Assembly: GCF_002951835.1 (NCBI RefSeq)
Contig: NZ_CP019448.1
Location: forward strand, 806,001 to 870,000
Direction of reading: 5' to 3'
Length of the DNA stretch: 64,000 nucleotides
DNA from: Simonsiella muelleri ATCC 29453
GTDB lineage: Bacteria; Pseudomonadota; Gammaproteobacteria; Burkholderiales; Neisseriaceae
A program made the position numbers and the translations under genes. This document shows, one piece after another, positions 8,100-21,062 of this stretch (position 1 is its first letter; each line of letters starts with the position of its first letter). The notes under the pieces are model-generated. The model was given only the letters and a program-made list of their open reading frames with translations. It had not been told where the DNA came from and did not search any database.

Positions 8100-9524
8100 A
8101 TGAAACGATATTTATGGATATTATTGTGTATGCTAACCAGTTGGGTAACCGCCGCACCTGTTGCTACACCCTCAGATTCTATTGATAATTTAACAAAAGA
8201 ATCATCATACAATCCCTCCGTGCAATTTGCTGTGCCACAAAAACCTATACACGATGCTTATAAAAGTAAGGTGTTCATGAATTCGGAAGAATTTTTGCAA
8301 CACCCAGATTTACTCAAAAATGCACTGGATACCGCCATTTTGCGAGAAAATACGAGTGTTGTTCGTTTTTTGTTGCCACTTTATGATAGGTTGCCTGAAA
8401 ATCAGCGCGACAAAACATTAGGTGAATATGCACACGCTATTGTTGCCAGTGCCGATGGTCAATATGCTCAAGCCGAACAACAATTACGCGCATTACTCGT
8501 CCAAAATCCTGAATATGCTCCAGTTCGTTTGCAATTGGCGCGCGTTTTGGCGAAAGATGGTCAATTGCGTGATGCCGCCAAAGAAATTGACACGCTAAAA
8601 CAAACACCTGATATGCCCAACGAAACCACGCAATATTTAGAACAATTTGATCACTATCTTGTGAAAGAGCAAGCGTGGAAATTTAATGCTAATACCTATT
8701 ATATTCAAGATGATAATGTCGGGCGTGTACCCCAGCAGCGACAATATGGCTATTGGCGTTTTTCTGAACCTAAATCCGCACACGGTGTAGGTTATGACTT
8801 GTCTGCTCAAAAAAACATGTCTCTTAAAGGACATTGGGCGACACGTGTTAATGTGTCTACATCGGGTAAATTTTATTGGGACGCGCACGATTATGATGAT
8901 TTACAAACACATGCTGAAGTCGGAACAATTTGGCGCAATGCAAAACGTGAGATTTCAGTGAGTCCATTTTATGAAAGACGTTGGTATGGCAGTAAGCCGT
9001 ATTCACACAATGCAGGTGGCGTATTGCGTTATTCAGAAATTTTGTCACCCAAATGGCAAGTTTGGGGCGCGTGGCAATCTGCATATAAAAAACACGATAA
9101 ACGTCAATTTTTAGATGGTGCCAATCATGCAGGTTCGGTTACGCTGGTGTATGCGCCCGATCCGAAGCAATATTTTGTGATGGGTGGTGGTAGCGGTTAT
9201 CAAGCGGCAAAAGACAAATCGGAAGCATATTCGCAAACCAATGCACGTGTGGGTTGGCATCGTCAGTGGAAAAATACATTTGATTTAACAACAGATTTTA
9301 ATTTTTTGGTGCAATCTCGGCATTATCAAGCACCTGATTTTTTCAACATCAAACGACGTGATAAAGAGTACATGACGCGTGTGAGTGTGAGTTCGCCAAA
9401 GTTTTCGTGGAAAGGCTTTGAGCCGCGATTGAATTGGACATGGTCACGAATTAACAGCAACCATTTTTATTATCGTTACAAGAATCATCGTGTATTTATT
9501 GATGTTTCTAAACAATTTAAATAA
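8100..9524 (+). CDS. Slam: surface lipoprotein assembly modulator (TPR plus DUF560 barrel)
   Basis: A 474-residue outer-membrane protein with a Sec signal peptide (about 1-19, ending TAAP). The N-terminal periplasmic TPR region (about 60-190) includes 'GQYAQAEQQLRALLVQNPEYAPVRLQLARVL' type repeats. The C-terminal DUF560 beta-barrel (about 195-474) is rich in aromatic alternating strands and ends '...RVFIDVSKQFK' with a terminal Phe two residues from the end. Slam proteins move specific lipoproteins across the outer membrane to the surface. Its position right after a TbpB-like lipoprotein matches the usual substrate-Slam pairing. The length is typical. No frameshift is visible. Confidence 0.9.
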   Translation: MKRYLWILLCMLTSWVTAAPVATPSDSIDNLTKESSYNPSVQFAVPQKPIHDAYKSKVFMNSEEFLQHPDLLKNALDTAILRENTSVVRFLLPLYDRLPENQRDKTLGEYAHAIVASADGQYAQAEQQLRALLVQNPEYAPVRLQLARVLAKDGQLRDAAKEIDTLKQTPDMPNETTQYLEQFDHYLVKEQAWKFNANTYYIQDDNVGRVPQQRQYGYWRFSEPKSAHGVGYDLSAQKNMSLKGHWATRVNVSTSGKFYWDAHDYDDLQTHAEVGTIWRNAKREISVSPFYERRWYGSKPYSHNAGGVLRYSEILSPKWQVWGAWQSAYKKHDKRQFLDGANHAGSVTLVYAPDPKQYFVMGGGSGYQAAKDKSEAYSQTNARVGWHRQWKNTFDLTTDFNFLVQSRHYQAPDFFNIKRRDKEYMTRVSVSSPKFSWKGFEPRLNWTWSRINSNHFYYRYKNHRVFIDVSKQFK

Positions 9525-9597
9525 TTTTTCAGGCTGCCTTTATATCATCGCGTTTTGTATTAGGATAATGCGATTTTGCAAAATAATCTTTTAAAAT

Positions 9598-9737
9598 TAA
9601 GAATCTGAGTTCATAATCTTAATAGCTTGCTTTTATCGCTACTTAATGAGCCTACTGTGTTGGCTTAAAAAGCCGTCTTGTATTCGCAAGAATTATCAAT
9701 AAAATCAAGTTATCAATCTCATGAACACAGGTTCTTA
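9598..9737. repeat. Short inverted-repeat element, family B (copy 2)
   Basis: Left end TAAGAATCTGAGTTCATAATC, right end (complement) TAAGAACCTGTGTTCAT. The interior shares AATAGCTTGCTTTTATCGC and AATAAAATCAAGTTATCA with the copy at 1416-1519. It lies between the convergent Slam and ligA genes. A half DUS precedes it at 9528. Confidence 0.7.
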
Positions 9738-9755
9738 TTTTTATTTTAAAAGCTT

Positions 9756-12152
9756 TCAATCAGCTTGAAACATTGCCAAAAACTCATCTTCATTCAATAC
9801 AGTAATGCCTAAACTCAACGCCTTTTCTAATTTAGAACCAGCCGCTTCACCTGCCACGACAAAATCGGTTTTTTTGGACACGCTGCCTGAAACTTTACCA
9901 CCTGCGGCTTCAATCATTGCTGCTGCATCTTCGCGTTTTAAAGTTGGTAAAGTTCCTGTTAATACAAAGGTTTTTCCTGTTATTTCACTTTTCAGGCTGC
10001 CTGTACCTAGCGGTAAATAATATGCTTCGTTTTGTTTTGAATCAAATTTCGTTAAAGATTCATCAATTTCGCGCAAAAGTGCAGCATTTTCGGCAATCTT
10101 GCGCCAATCTTGCCATTCTCGTGGCAATACTCTATCGGTAAGTAAACCATCTACCGAATTGCCTGCTAAATCCCACAATTCTTGCGCCCGTTTTTCGCTT
10201 AATTTGTAACTTGGTAGCCGCGATAACCAACGCGCTGGTTTGGCAAAGTCGCATATATTAATTGTTAAAACAGTATGTTGTGGTTCAACGAATCGCAATA
10301 AGTCGTCCAACAATTTTTGTTGTTCAGGCTGCCTGAAATAATGCGCGATGGAATGTGCCACTACACTGCCAATGTCAGGCAAGCATGCCAACACAGGCTC
10401 GGGCGCATGGCGAACGGTCGCTAAATCGCCAAACGCATTGGCAAGCTGTTTTGCGGTACTTTCACCGACGTGTCGAATGCCTAGCGAATATAAAAATCGT
10501 GATAACAAAGGTTTACGGCTATTTTCGATACCAATCAAAATATTTTCTGCCCATTTGGTTGCGCTGGATTTGCTGTCTTTGATTTGCTGCAATTTTTCAA
10601 TATCCAATTGATAAATATCGGCAAAACTATGCAAAATATCTTGCGTAACCAAGGCTTCAATTTGTTTGTCTCCCAAACCAACAATGTCCATGGCTTTGCG
10701 GCTGGCGAAGTGGATAAGTCCTTGGCTGCGTTGTGCTTTGCAAATCATGCCACCCGTGCAACGTGCTATCGCTTCACCTGCTTCGCGTTCTATTGCGCTG
10801 CCACAAACAGGGCAATTTTCAGGCAGCCTGAAAGGGGGAAATTCGGGTACAGATTGCGTTTTGGTTGTGGGGAATAAATCGTCTTGAATATTATTTGATT
10901 GAATTTCCACGATTTTCATCGGGCGATGTTCCAATACCACGCGCACCACTTCGGGAATCACATCGCCTGCGCGGCGCACCACGACCGTGTCTCCTATGCG
11001 TATATCTTTGCGCGACACTTCGTCTTGATTATGCAAAGTTGCGTTGATAACGATGACGCCACCCACTGATACGGGTTTCAGCCGCGCCACAGGTGTAATG
11101 GCTCCTGTTCGCCCGACTTGTACATCAATGGTTTCTACCTGTGTCATGGCTTCTTCGGCGGGAAATTTATGCGCGATTGCCCAACGTGGCGCACGCGAAA
11201 CAAAGCCTAATTTTTCTTGTTCTGCCAATGAATTTACTTTGATAACCATGCCATCAATTTCATAGGGTAAAGTTGAACGTTTGGCATTTAAATTTTCATA
11301 TTGTTGTAAAACTTCGGCGATATTTGCGCAAATATGCCAATTTCCAGTTGGTAAGCTAAACCCCAAATCTTGCAACCACAATAATTCTTCCGCATGGGTT
11401 TTGGGTGCATTTTCAGGCTGTATACCACTGAATTGCGCGATGCCGTAGCCGAAAAAATGCAATTTACGTTCAGCAGCAATGCGCGAGTTGAGTTGGCGTA
11501 GGCTGCCTGCTGCTGCGTTACGCGGATTGGCGAAGGTTTTTTGATTTTGTGCAATTTGGCGTTGATTGAGTTGTTCAAAATCTTTTTTTAGCATCAATAC
11601 TTCGCCGCGTACTTCAATTAAATCAGGAATATATTGACCTTGTAATTTCAATGGGATATTGCGCACGGTTTTGATGTTTTCGGTAACATCTTCGCCCGTT
11701 ATGCCATCGCCACGCGTGGCGGCCTGAATAAAAATACCGTCTTGATACAATAAACTAATTGCCAAACCGTCAAATTTTGGCTCAATTGTATATTCTACTT
11801 TGCTTAGCTCCAAATCTTTGCGTACGCGCTCGTCAAATGCCAAGGTTTCAGTGTGAATAAATTTACCGTTATCATCTAACGGTGAAAAGGCATTATTTAG
11901 CGATAGCATTGGGATTTTATGGCGCACACTGGCAAATTCGCGCAAAATTGCACCGCCCACGCGTTGAGTTGGGCTTTCAGGCAGCCTGAAAGTGGGATAC
12001 GCCATTTCTAGGGCTTCCAATTCGCGATATAGGCGGTCGTATTCGCTGTCGGGTACGCTGGGTGCATCTAGTGTGTAGTACTCATGGGCGTAGCGGTTGA
12101 GTTTTTCGGTTAATATTTTGATTTGTTGTTGGATTTGGTTATTTTGAGACAT
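9756..12152 (-). CDS. ligA: NAD-dependent DNA ligase
   Basis: A 798-residue LigA sealing nicks in replication and repair. Domains in order: Ia NAD-binding region ('YYTLDAPSVPDSEYDRL', residues 25-42), nucleotidyltransferase with active-site Lys126 in EPKFDG, OB fold, a four-Cys zinc finger (CPVCGSAIE...CTGGMICKA), helix-hairpin-helix repeats ('SLGIRHVGESTAKQLANAFG') and a C-terminal BRCT domain from 'ITGKTFVLTGTLPTLKREDAA'. It is longer than the usual ~670 because of an inserted segment of about 90 residues before the BRCT, which I believe is common in Neisseriaceae. Several DUS lie in the coding sequence. Confidence 0.96.
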   Translation of the reverse strand: MSQNNQIQQQIKILTEKLNRYAHEYYTLDAPSVPDSEYDRLYRELEALEMAYPTFRLPESPTQRVGGAILREFASVRHKIPMLSLNNAFSPLDDNGKFIHTETLAFDERVRKDLELSKVEYTIEPKFDGLAISLLYQDGIFIQAATRGDGITGEDVTENIKTVRNIPLKLQGQYIPDLIEVRGEVLMLKKDFEQLNQRQIAQNQKTFANPRNAAAGSLRQLNSRIAAERKLHFFGYGIAQFSGIQPENAPKTHAEELLWLQDLGFSLPTGNWHICANIAEVLQQYENLNAKRSTLPYEIDGMVIKVNSLAEQEKLGFVSRAPRWAIAHKFPAEEAMTQVETIDVQVGRTGAITPVARLKPVSVGGVIVINATLHNQDEVSRKDIRIGDTVVVRRAGDVIPEVVRVVLEHRPMKIVEIQSNNIQDDLFPTTKTQSVPEFPPFRLPENCPVCGSAIEREAGEAIARCTGGMICKAQRSQGLIHFASRKAMDIVGLGDKQIEALVTQDILHSFADIYQLDIEKLQQIKDSKSSATKWAENILIGIENSRKPLLSRFLYSLGIRHVGESTAKQLANAFGDLATVRHAPEPVLACLPDIGSVVAHSIAHYFRQPEQQKLLDDLLRFVEPQHTVLTINICDFAKPARWLSRLPSYKLSEKRAQELWDLAGNSVDGLLTDRVLPREWQDWRKIAENAALLREIDESLTKFDSKQNEAYYLPLGTGSLKSEITGKTFVLTGTLPTLKREDAAAMIEAAGGKVSGSVSKKTDFVVAGEAAGSKLEKALSLGITVLNEDEFLAMFQAD

Positions 12153-12265
12153 GGTTTCGGGTTATTTGAAAAGAATCAATCATTATGAAATTGTACTGGA
12201 AAACAGAAAAAACGTATTATCTAAAATTATTTTGTGATTAACTTGTGGATTATTCTATAAAATAA

Positions 12266-12294
12266 TTAATTGTTTTTTTTTTTTTTGATAAAAT
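12266..12294 (+). promoter_or_regulatory. Possible T14-tract promoter for the unknown operon
   Basis: Fourteen consecutive T (12273-12286) lie between a weak -35-like TTAATT (12266-12271) and a -10-like TAAAAT (12289-12294), giving a 17-base spacer. The first start codon is 26 bases further on. A homopolymer in a promoter spacer is a classic arrangement for phase-variable transcription in Neisseriaceae. The -35 match is poor, so this is inference. Confidence 0.4.
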
Positions 12295-12320
12295 TCTAAT
12301 TTTTAAGAAAGTTTTTAATA

Positions 12321-12749
12321 ATGGAAGAAAGCAACAATAAAGTCAAAACTAAAATTATTGGTATGATTGGCACGGCAGCGACAGGAGTGGGGTTGTTTGT
12401 TTGGAATCATGGTGGTCAAGATATGGCGGCAGATGTTACTAAACGTACAGTAAAAGCTGTAGCACCTGAATTGGTGAAAAATTTGCCAGAGAAGATGCAA
12501 AGCAGCATTATGAATTCTGGTATTGATGAAGAGCAAGTTAAAGCTTTTTCTGCCTCATATGATGATTGTCGCGATGAAGTGGCGGGCAATCCTAAAATTG
12601 ATTTAAAAGATATAAGTGCGGTGTATGATGCTCAGGTTGCTTGTTTATTAATAAATAAAAATCAGGGCGCGACACTTGATAAGATGGCAGAAAACGATGA
12701 TGAACTAAAACGGACATTGGTTGAAATTCGTCAAAAAAATTCTCAATGA
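12321..12749 (+). CDS. Hypothetical protein with an N-terminal hydrophobic segment
   Basis: A 142-residue protein of unknown family. Residues 12-28 (IIGMIGTAATGVGLFVW) could be a single membrane segment or uncleaved signal anchor. The rest is charged and largely helical, with three Cys in 'YDDCRDEV', 'AQVACLL' and nearby. It overlaps the following small lipoprotein operon by sharing ATGA at 12746-12749. It is transcribed divergently from ligA behind a T14 tract. I cannot assign a function. Confidence 0.65.
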   Translation: MEESNNKVKTKIIGMIGTAATGVGLFVWNHGGQDMAADVTKRTVKAVAPELVKNLPEKMQSSIMNSGIDEEQVKAFSASYDDCRDEVAGNPKIDLKDISAVYDAQVACLLINKNQGATLDKMAENDDELKRTLVEIRQKNSQ

Positions 12750-12763
12750 AAGGAAGTATTTTT

Positions 12764-12964
12764 ATGAAAATGATTGATATTTTAGTAATTGTGGGTGTTT
12801 TGGGTGTATTGAATGCCTGTGCCAGCACAGATGTTGCTTCCAACACGGGGGTTAATCGCAGTCAAGTGCAAAACGATTGTGCTACACATTATCGCTCCAT
12901 TGCTGATGAGTTTACCCGACAAGGGAAAATTAAAGCATGTATGCGAGCACGTGGAGCTTTGTAA
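12764..12964 (+). CDS. Small lipoprotein of unknown function
   Basis: About 66 residues: a lipoprotein signal peptide with lipobox LNAC (Cys at about residue 19), then 'ASTDVASNTGVNRSQV' and a short helical domain with two Cys ('NDCATHYRSIADEF', 'KIKACMRARG'). An ATG at 12746 is in frame, but the ATG at 12764 follows GGAAG at a proper distance and starts exactly at the signal peptide. Coupled to the upstream hypothetical gene. The family is not recognised; some small secreted proteins end in a similar ACMRARG motif. Confidence 0.65.
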   Translation: MKMIDILVIVGVLGVLNACASTDVASNTGVNRSQVQNDCATHYRSIADEFTRQGKIKACMRARGAL

Positions 12965-12975
12965 TATTGTTTGAC

Positions 12976-13020
12976 GGCGAAATTAAATGAAGTATTTTTG
13001 TTTAATTTCGCCATACTTTT
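12976..13020 (+). terminator. Hairpin terminator of the unknown two-gene operon
   Basis: Perfect 12-bp inverted repeat GGCGAAATTAAA (12976-12987) and TTTAATTTCGCC (13001-13012), followed by ATACTTTT. Confidence 0.65.
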
Positions 13021-13128
13021 GAGTTTTATTTTCAGGAAGTGTTTAAAAACTGCGATTATGTTGAGATTAAATATTGTTAAGAAACAATGTAGTTATTAAT
13101 TTTGTTTGAGATGAGGGGTTATTTTTTG

Positions 13129-13157
13129 TTGACGGTTTTTGGGTATAGGCGTATAGT
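13129..13157 (+). promoter_or_regulatory. rRNA operon promoter
   Basis: TTGACG (13129-13134), a 17-base spacer and TATAGT (13152-13157), a near-consensus sigma-70 promoter about 235 bases before the 16S gene. The stretch 13021-13128 holds no gene. Confidence 0.75.
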
Positions 13158-13241
13158 TCGGTTCTTCGCTGCTACGGCGGTTGAGTTAGTCAAAACGAAT
13201 TAGTTTACTGGTTTATTTGGCTGAGTACAAGGATTATTTGA

Positions 13242-13253
13242 AGCTCTTTAAAA
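13242..13253 (+). promoter_or_regulatory. boxA antitermination site in the rrn leader
   Basis: AGCTCTTTAAAA closely matches the boxA consensus TGCTCTTTAACA. A second boxA-like site, TGATCTTTAACA, lies before the 23S gene at about 15389-15400. Confidence 0.6.
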
Positions 13254-13390
13254 TTACAGAATACCGATAAGTGTGAGTGCCTGATGGTCTCACACTGCAA
13301 GAAAAAACAGACAAGATTGTAATAGGTGCTGAGCCGATTACTCTTTGTTGGTTTCTTTGAAGCAGACCAGAAGTTATTAAGTTAGAGATT

Positions 13391-14936
<1,546 letters not shown>

Positions 14937-15036
14937 GAGAAAAGAAGAGATTGTTAGGTACTCACACTTATCGGTATACTGAATTGAGATGCGAAGAGCA
15001 AGAATGCGAAGAGCAAAAGAATAGAGACGACTTAAT

Positions 15037-15113
<77 letters not shown>

Positions 15114-15123
15114 AGACCTAATT

Positions 15124-15199
15124 GGGGGCATAGCTCAGTTGGTAGAGCACCTGCTTTGCAAGCAGGGGGTCATCGGTTCGATCCCGTTTGCCTCCACCA
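15124..15199 (+). tRNA. tRNA-Ala (TGC)
   Basis: A 76-nt cloverleaf from GGGGGCATAGCTC to a templated CCA. Anticodon TGC at 15157-15159, T arm GTTCGATCC. It lies 10 bases after tRNA-Ile, the usual spacer pair. Confidence 0.97.
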
Positions 15200-15689
15200 A
15201 ATATTTAGAGGTAGAACCAAATATTTAGAAGTCAAATATTTAGAAGTAGAGCTGAACAGTAGAATTTAAAAGTAGAAATTTCAAATTAAAGTGAGTTTGT
15301 GGAAGTTGTTTACGAAGAAGTTGTTTACTAGATAGTTTTATAACTTACTTTTTATAACTTACTTTAATTTGCGATTTAAGAAACGCATTGATCTTTAACA
15401 AATTGGAAAGCCGAAATCAACAAACAAAGACAATGTTGATTTGTTTAGAATGCTGTTTGATGCAACAAGTAGTGTTCACATTTCAGGCAGCCTGAAAAGG
15501 TATTGGTACTGAAAGAAGAAATAAGCAAATCATAAGAATTTGGGTGATGATTGTATCAATTGTTCTTGAAAGACAAAAGGCAAGAACAATACACAACAAA
15601 GCAGTAAGCTTTGTCAGATTAGAGAATCTAAGTAATGCTGGCAGTCAACGCCAGTATCTACGAAGTCAGAAGGTTCTTCAAATGATAGA
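15200..15689 (+). other. 16S-23S spacer with short direct repeats, boxA and an embedded DUS
   Basis: No gene. After tRNA-Ala there are three imperfect copies of CAAATATTTAGA(A/G)GT (15198-15247) and duplicated 'GAAGTTGTTTAC' and 'TATAACTTACTTT' units (15301-15366). A boxA-like TGATCTTTAACA follows at about 15389. An uptake sequence TTCAGGCAGCCTGAA lies at 15482-15496, inside the rRNA precursor. The last 190 bases lead into the 23S gene. Confidence 0.7.
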
Positions 15690-18577
<2,888 letters not shown>

Positions 18578-18737
18578 TCATTTGAAGGACTTTGGAAGAA
18601 ATAGAAATACCAAAGCACAAAGATAAAGCTTACTGATGAATACACTTCATCACTCAAAAAATCAGTTGATTAAAGAATAAATAGGGTAAGAAAAATTAAA
18701 ATTATCTTACCAACGGCTTACCAATTTGACAGTTTAT

Positions 18738-18850
18738 GTTTGGCGACCATAGCGGTTTGGTCCCACTCCTTCCCATCTCGAACAGGACAGTGAAACAAAC
18801 CAGCGCCGATGATAGTATAGTTCCTATGCGAAAGTAGGTCATCGCCAAAC
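18738..18850 (+). rRNA. rrf: 5S ribosomal RNA
   Basis: About 113 nt. The closing helix is GTTTGGCGA (18738-18746) with TCGCCAAAC (18842-18850). Between them are the typical 5S blocks TGGTCCCACTCCTTCCCATCTCGAACAGG... and the loop E region. The 23S-5S spacer (18578-18737) shows no gene. Confidence 0.93.
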
Positions 18851-18859
18851 TCTTTATTC

Positions 18860-18902
18860 AAAAATCCCTTAGCCAATCTATGTTGTGTGCTAAGGGATTT
18901 TT
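18860..18902 (+). terminator. rrn operon terminator
   Basis: A perfect 14-bp inverted repeat AAAAATCCCTTAGC (18860-18873) and GCTAAGGGATTTTT (18889-18902) ends the rRNA operon. Confidence 0.85.
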
Positions 18903-18960
18903 AGCATTGATTAACTGCTAAATTTATTTTAAAATAAAGAATTTAATTTGAAAGACTAAT

Positions 18961-19434
18961 ATGAAATTCCAAAGTTCTATCTTTGCCCTATGTATTTCAG
19001 CTTTATTGAATTTAACTGCTTGTGGGCAAGAACAAAAAACTTCAAATAATAACGCAATACCAGTTGGATTAATGGCATCGAGCGTTGTTACAGAAGATAA
19101 TGATCAGACCTCTAATAGCGAACTAACAACAACCAAAAGAACTCGTAAACCTGCCGCTCCATTTACAGGTACACCTGTTAATATCAATACTGCTACCGCA
19201 GATGAACTGGTTAACGTCCTTAAAGGTACTGGCGTTGGTAAAGCCAAAGTTAAAAATATTATCGCATATCGTGAAGAACATAATGGTTTTAAAAGTATTG
19301 ATGAACTTAATCAAGTAAAAGGTATTGGCGATAAAACCCTTGAAAAAATGCGTGAACGTGTTACCTTGACAGATAAACCTACTACTCAAAAGTCAAAGCC
19401 TCAAAAAGAATCAATTGAAGAAAAGGGTGATTAA
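18961..19434 (+). CDS. comE: ComE/ComEA-type DNA-binding competence protein, apparently a lipoprotein
   Basis: 157 residues with a lipobox LTAC (Cys 21), a disordered Ser/Thr/Asn linker (about 22-72) and a double helix-hairpin-helix domain (about 74-145: 'VNINTATADELVNVLKGTGVGKAKVKNI', 'LNQVKGIGDKTLEKM'), then a charged tail. ComEA/ComE binds incoming double-stranded DNA in the periplasm during transformation. In gonococci comE copies lie next to the rRNA operons, exactly this position. The gonococcal protein is shorter and has an ordinary signal peptide; a lipid anchor here would tether the DNA receptor to a membrane. It lies 58 bases after the rrn terminator. Confidence 0.88.
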   Translation: MKFQSSIFALCISALLNLTACGQEQKTSNNNAIPVGLMASSVVTEDNDQTSNSELTTTKRTRKPAAPFTGTPVNINTATADELVNVLKGTGVGKAKVKNIIAYREEHNGFKSIDELNQVKGIGDKTLEKMRERVTLTDKPTTQKSKPQKESIEEKGD

Positions 19435-19525
19435 TCGTATTACTAAATGCTTCTTAGGTGTTCGGTTTGTTTTCTTTTTATATTTAATAATTTTTCTGTA
19501 AATCTATAAAATTGATTCATTTGCC

Positions 19526-19559
19526 TTAAGGCTGCCTGAAGTCGTTCAGGCAGCCTTAA
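19526..19559. terminator. DUS-pair hairpin after comE
   Basis: TTAAGGCTGCCTGAA (19526-19540), loop GTCG, TTCAGGCAGCCTTAA (19545-19559): a perfect 15-bp stem made of two opposed uptake sequences. Confidence 0.8.
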
Positions 19560-19634
19560 AATCATAAAGAAAGATAATTTGATTTTTATCATTGCTATGT
19601 TATGATGTGGTAACATTGTATTTTTGCTTATCCT

Positions 19635-21062
19635 ATGCCTTTTTTATCCATTGAATTTGTTATTTTTTGGTTGTTTTTTCTACCCATTTATTGGAGTTTT
19701 GGAAATTTCCCACGTTTTCAAAATTTTCTATTATTAGTAGTTAGTTGGATATTGTTGGGTAATATTAATTTATCATTTTTATATGAAATTATTGGTTTTT
19801 CTTTTTTTATTTATTGGGTTAGTAATAGAATTATTCAGAATAAAAGTAGAAAAAAGCATTGGTTGATTTTTGGTATTGTAATATCAATGTTTCATTTGGG
19901 ATTTTTTAAATATTTTGATTTTTTTCGTGCAGATGTGCAGCGATTTTGGCAACATGATATTGATGTGCTTATGCCTTTGGGTATTTCTTATTATACTTTT
20001 CAAGCTATTGCATATTTAATCTCAATTTATCATCATAAAAATTTAAAATTAAGCTTATTTAATCTATTATTATATTTTGGTTTTTTCTTAACTATTACAG
20101 CTGGACCCATTATTAGATTAGAAGAACAGAAAAGTATATTAGGTAGGCAAACAGGTATAATTAGTCAATTAAATATTAAAAAATCACGTTTTATGATTCG
20201 TCCAGCATTAGCAACTAGTTTGATTTTACTTGCGATTATTAAAAAATGGTGGCTGGTCGGATGGTTGGCAGATAACTTAGTGAATCCAATTTTTGAAAAT
20301 CCACAGCAATATGATGTAGTTACAGTATTGACTGCTATTTATGGTTATACAGTACAACTATTTTTGGATTTTTCAGGTTATACGGATTTGGTGATGGGTT
20401 TGGCGATGTTCTTGGGTTTTCAGTTGCCGCAAAATTTTCACTTCCCTTTGATTTCACATAATATTCGCACTTTTTGGGAACGCTGGCATATGACATTGTC
20501 GGCGTGGATTCGTGATTATATCTACATTCCATTAGGTGGAAATAGGGTAGGGTTTGTGCGAACTCAGATAAATGTCATGTTGGCGATGATTTTATCGGGA
20601 GTTTGGCATGGTTATGGTTGGAATTTTTTGATATGGGGATTTTTGCATGGATTGGCTTTTATCCTTTTGAATATTAGTGATAAAAAATTTGGACATGATG
20701 CATTGAGTCAATATTCCAAATATACTAAAGTATTGAGTATTTTTCTTACATTTACTTTTGTGAGCATGAGTTTTGTTGTGTTCCGTACCGACAGTTTGAA
20801 TGATGCGAGATTGATTTTTCAATCATTATTAGGTGGTGGGTATGGTTTGGTTATGCCCAATTTGAAAATTATTTCTCTATTAATATTGTTATTTTTAACT
20901 CTTTTATTATACAAAAAAACGGTGGCAATTTTTAATCAATCAGTTCAAGTATTGGAATGTCTGCCTGTATGGTCATGGTCTGTTCCTATTGCTTTGATTT
21001 TATTGTTTTTATTAATTGTTGCGCCGTCAGGTATTCCGAGATTTATTTATGCTAATTTCTGA
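19635..21062 (+). CDS. patA: MBOAT-family peptidoglycan O-acetyltransferase PatA
   Basis: A 475-residue polytopic inner-membrane protein of the MBOAT/AlgI family. Many hydrophobic segments surround the conserved core 'YGYTVQLFLDFSGYTDLVMG', 'FWERWHMTLSAWIRDYIYIPLGGNR' and 'LSGVWHGYGWNFLIWGFLHG', which carries the catalytic His. PatA moves acetyl groups across the membrane for transfer to MurNAc O-6 by PatB. That role is assigned from the next two genes (PatB-like and Ape1-like), which reproduce the Neisseria cluster. It overlaps the patB start by 14 bases. AlgI or DltB would be the alternative on sequence alone. Confidence 0.88.
   Translation: MPFLSIEFVIFWLFFLPIYWSFGNFPRFQNFLLLVVSWILLGNINLSFLYEIIGFSFFIYWVSNRIIQNKSRKKHWLIFGIVISMFHLGFFKYFDFFRADVQRFWQHDIDVLMPLGISYYTFQAIAYLISIYHHKNLKLSLFNLLLYFGFFLTITAGPIIRLEEQKSILGRQTGIISQLNIKKSRFMIRPALATSLILLAIIKKWWLVGWLADNLVNPIFENPQQYDVVTVLTAIYGYTVQLFLDFSGYTDLVMGLAMFLGFQLPQNFHFPLISHNIRTFWERWHMTLSAWIRDYIYIPLGGNRVGFVRTQINVMLAMILSGVWHGYGWNFLIWGFLHGLAFILLNISDKKFGHDALSQYSKYTKVLSIFLTFTFVSMSFVVFRTDSLNDARLIFQSLLGGGYGLVMPNLKIISLLILLFLTLLLYKKTVAIFNQSVQVLECLPVWSWSVPIALILLFLLIVAPSGIPRFIYANF

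Noticed and set aside
10348..11265. Plus-strand ORFs opposite ligA
   Set aside because: They are antisense to conserved LigA domains and have no ribosome sites or motifs.
12212..12290. Hairpin AATTATTTT/AAAATAATT before the T14 tract as a terminator
   Set aside because: No gene is transcribed into it on the plus strand, since ligA runs the other way, and the loop is long.
15198..15366. Short direct repeats in the rRNA spacer considered as a minisatellite or array
   Set aside because: Only two to three imperfect copies each, unevenly spaced; ordinary spacer variation is sufficient.
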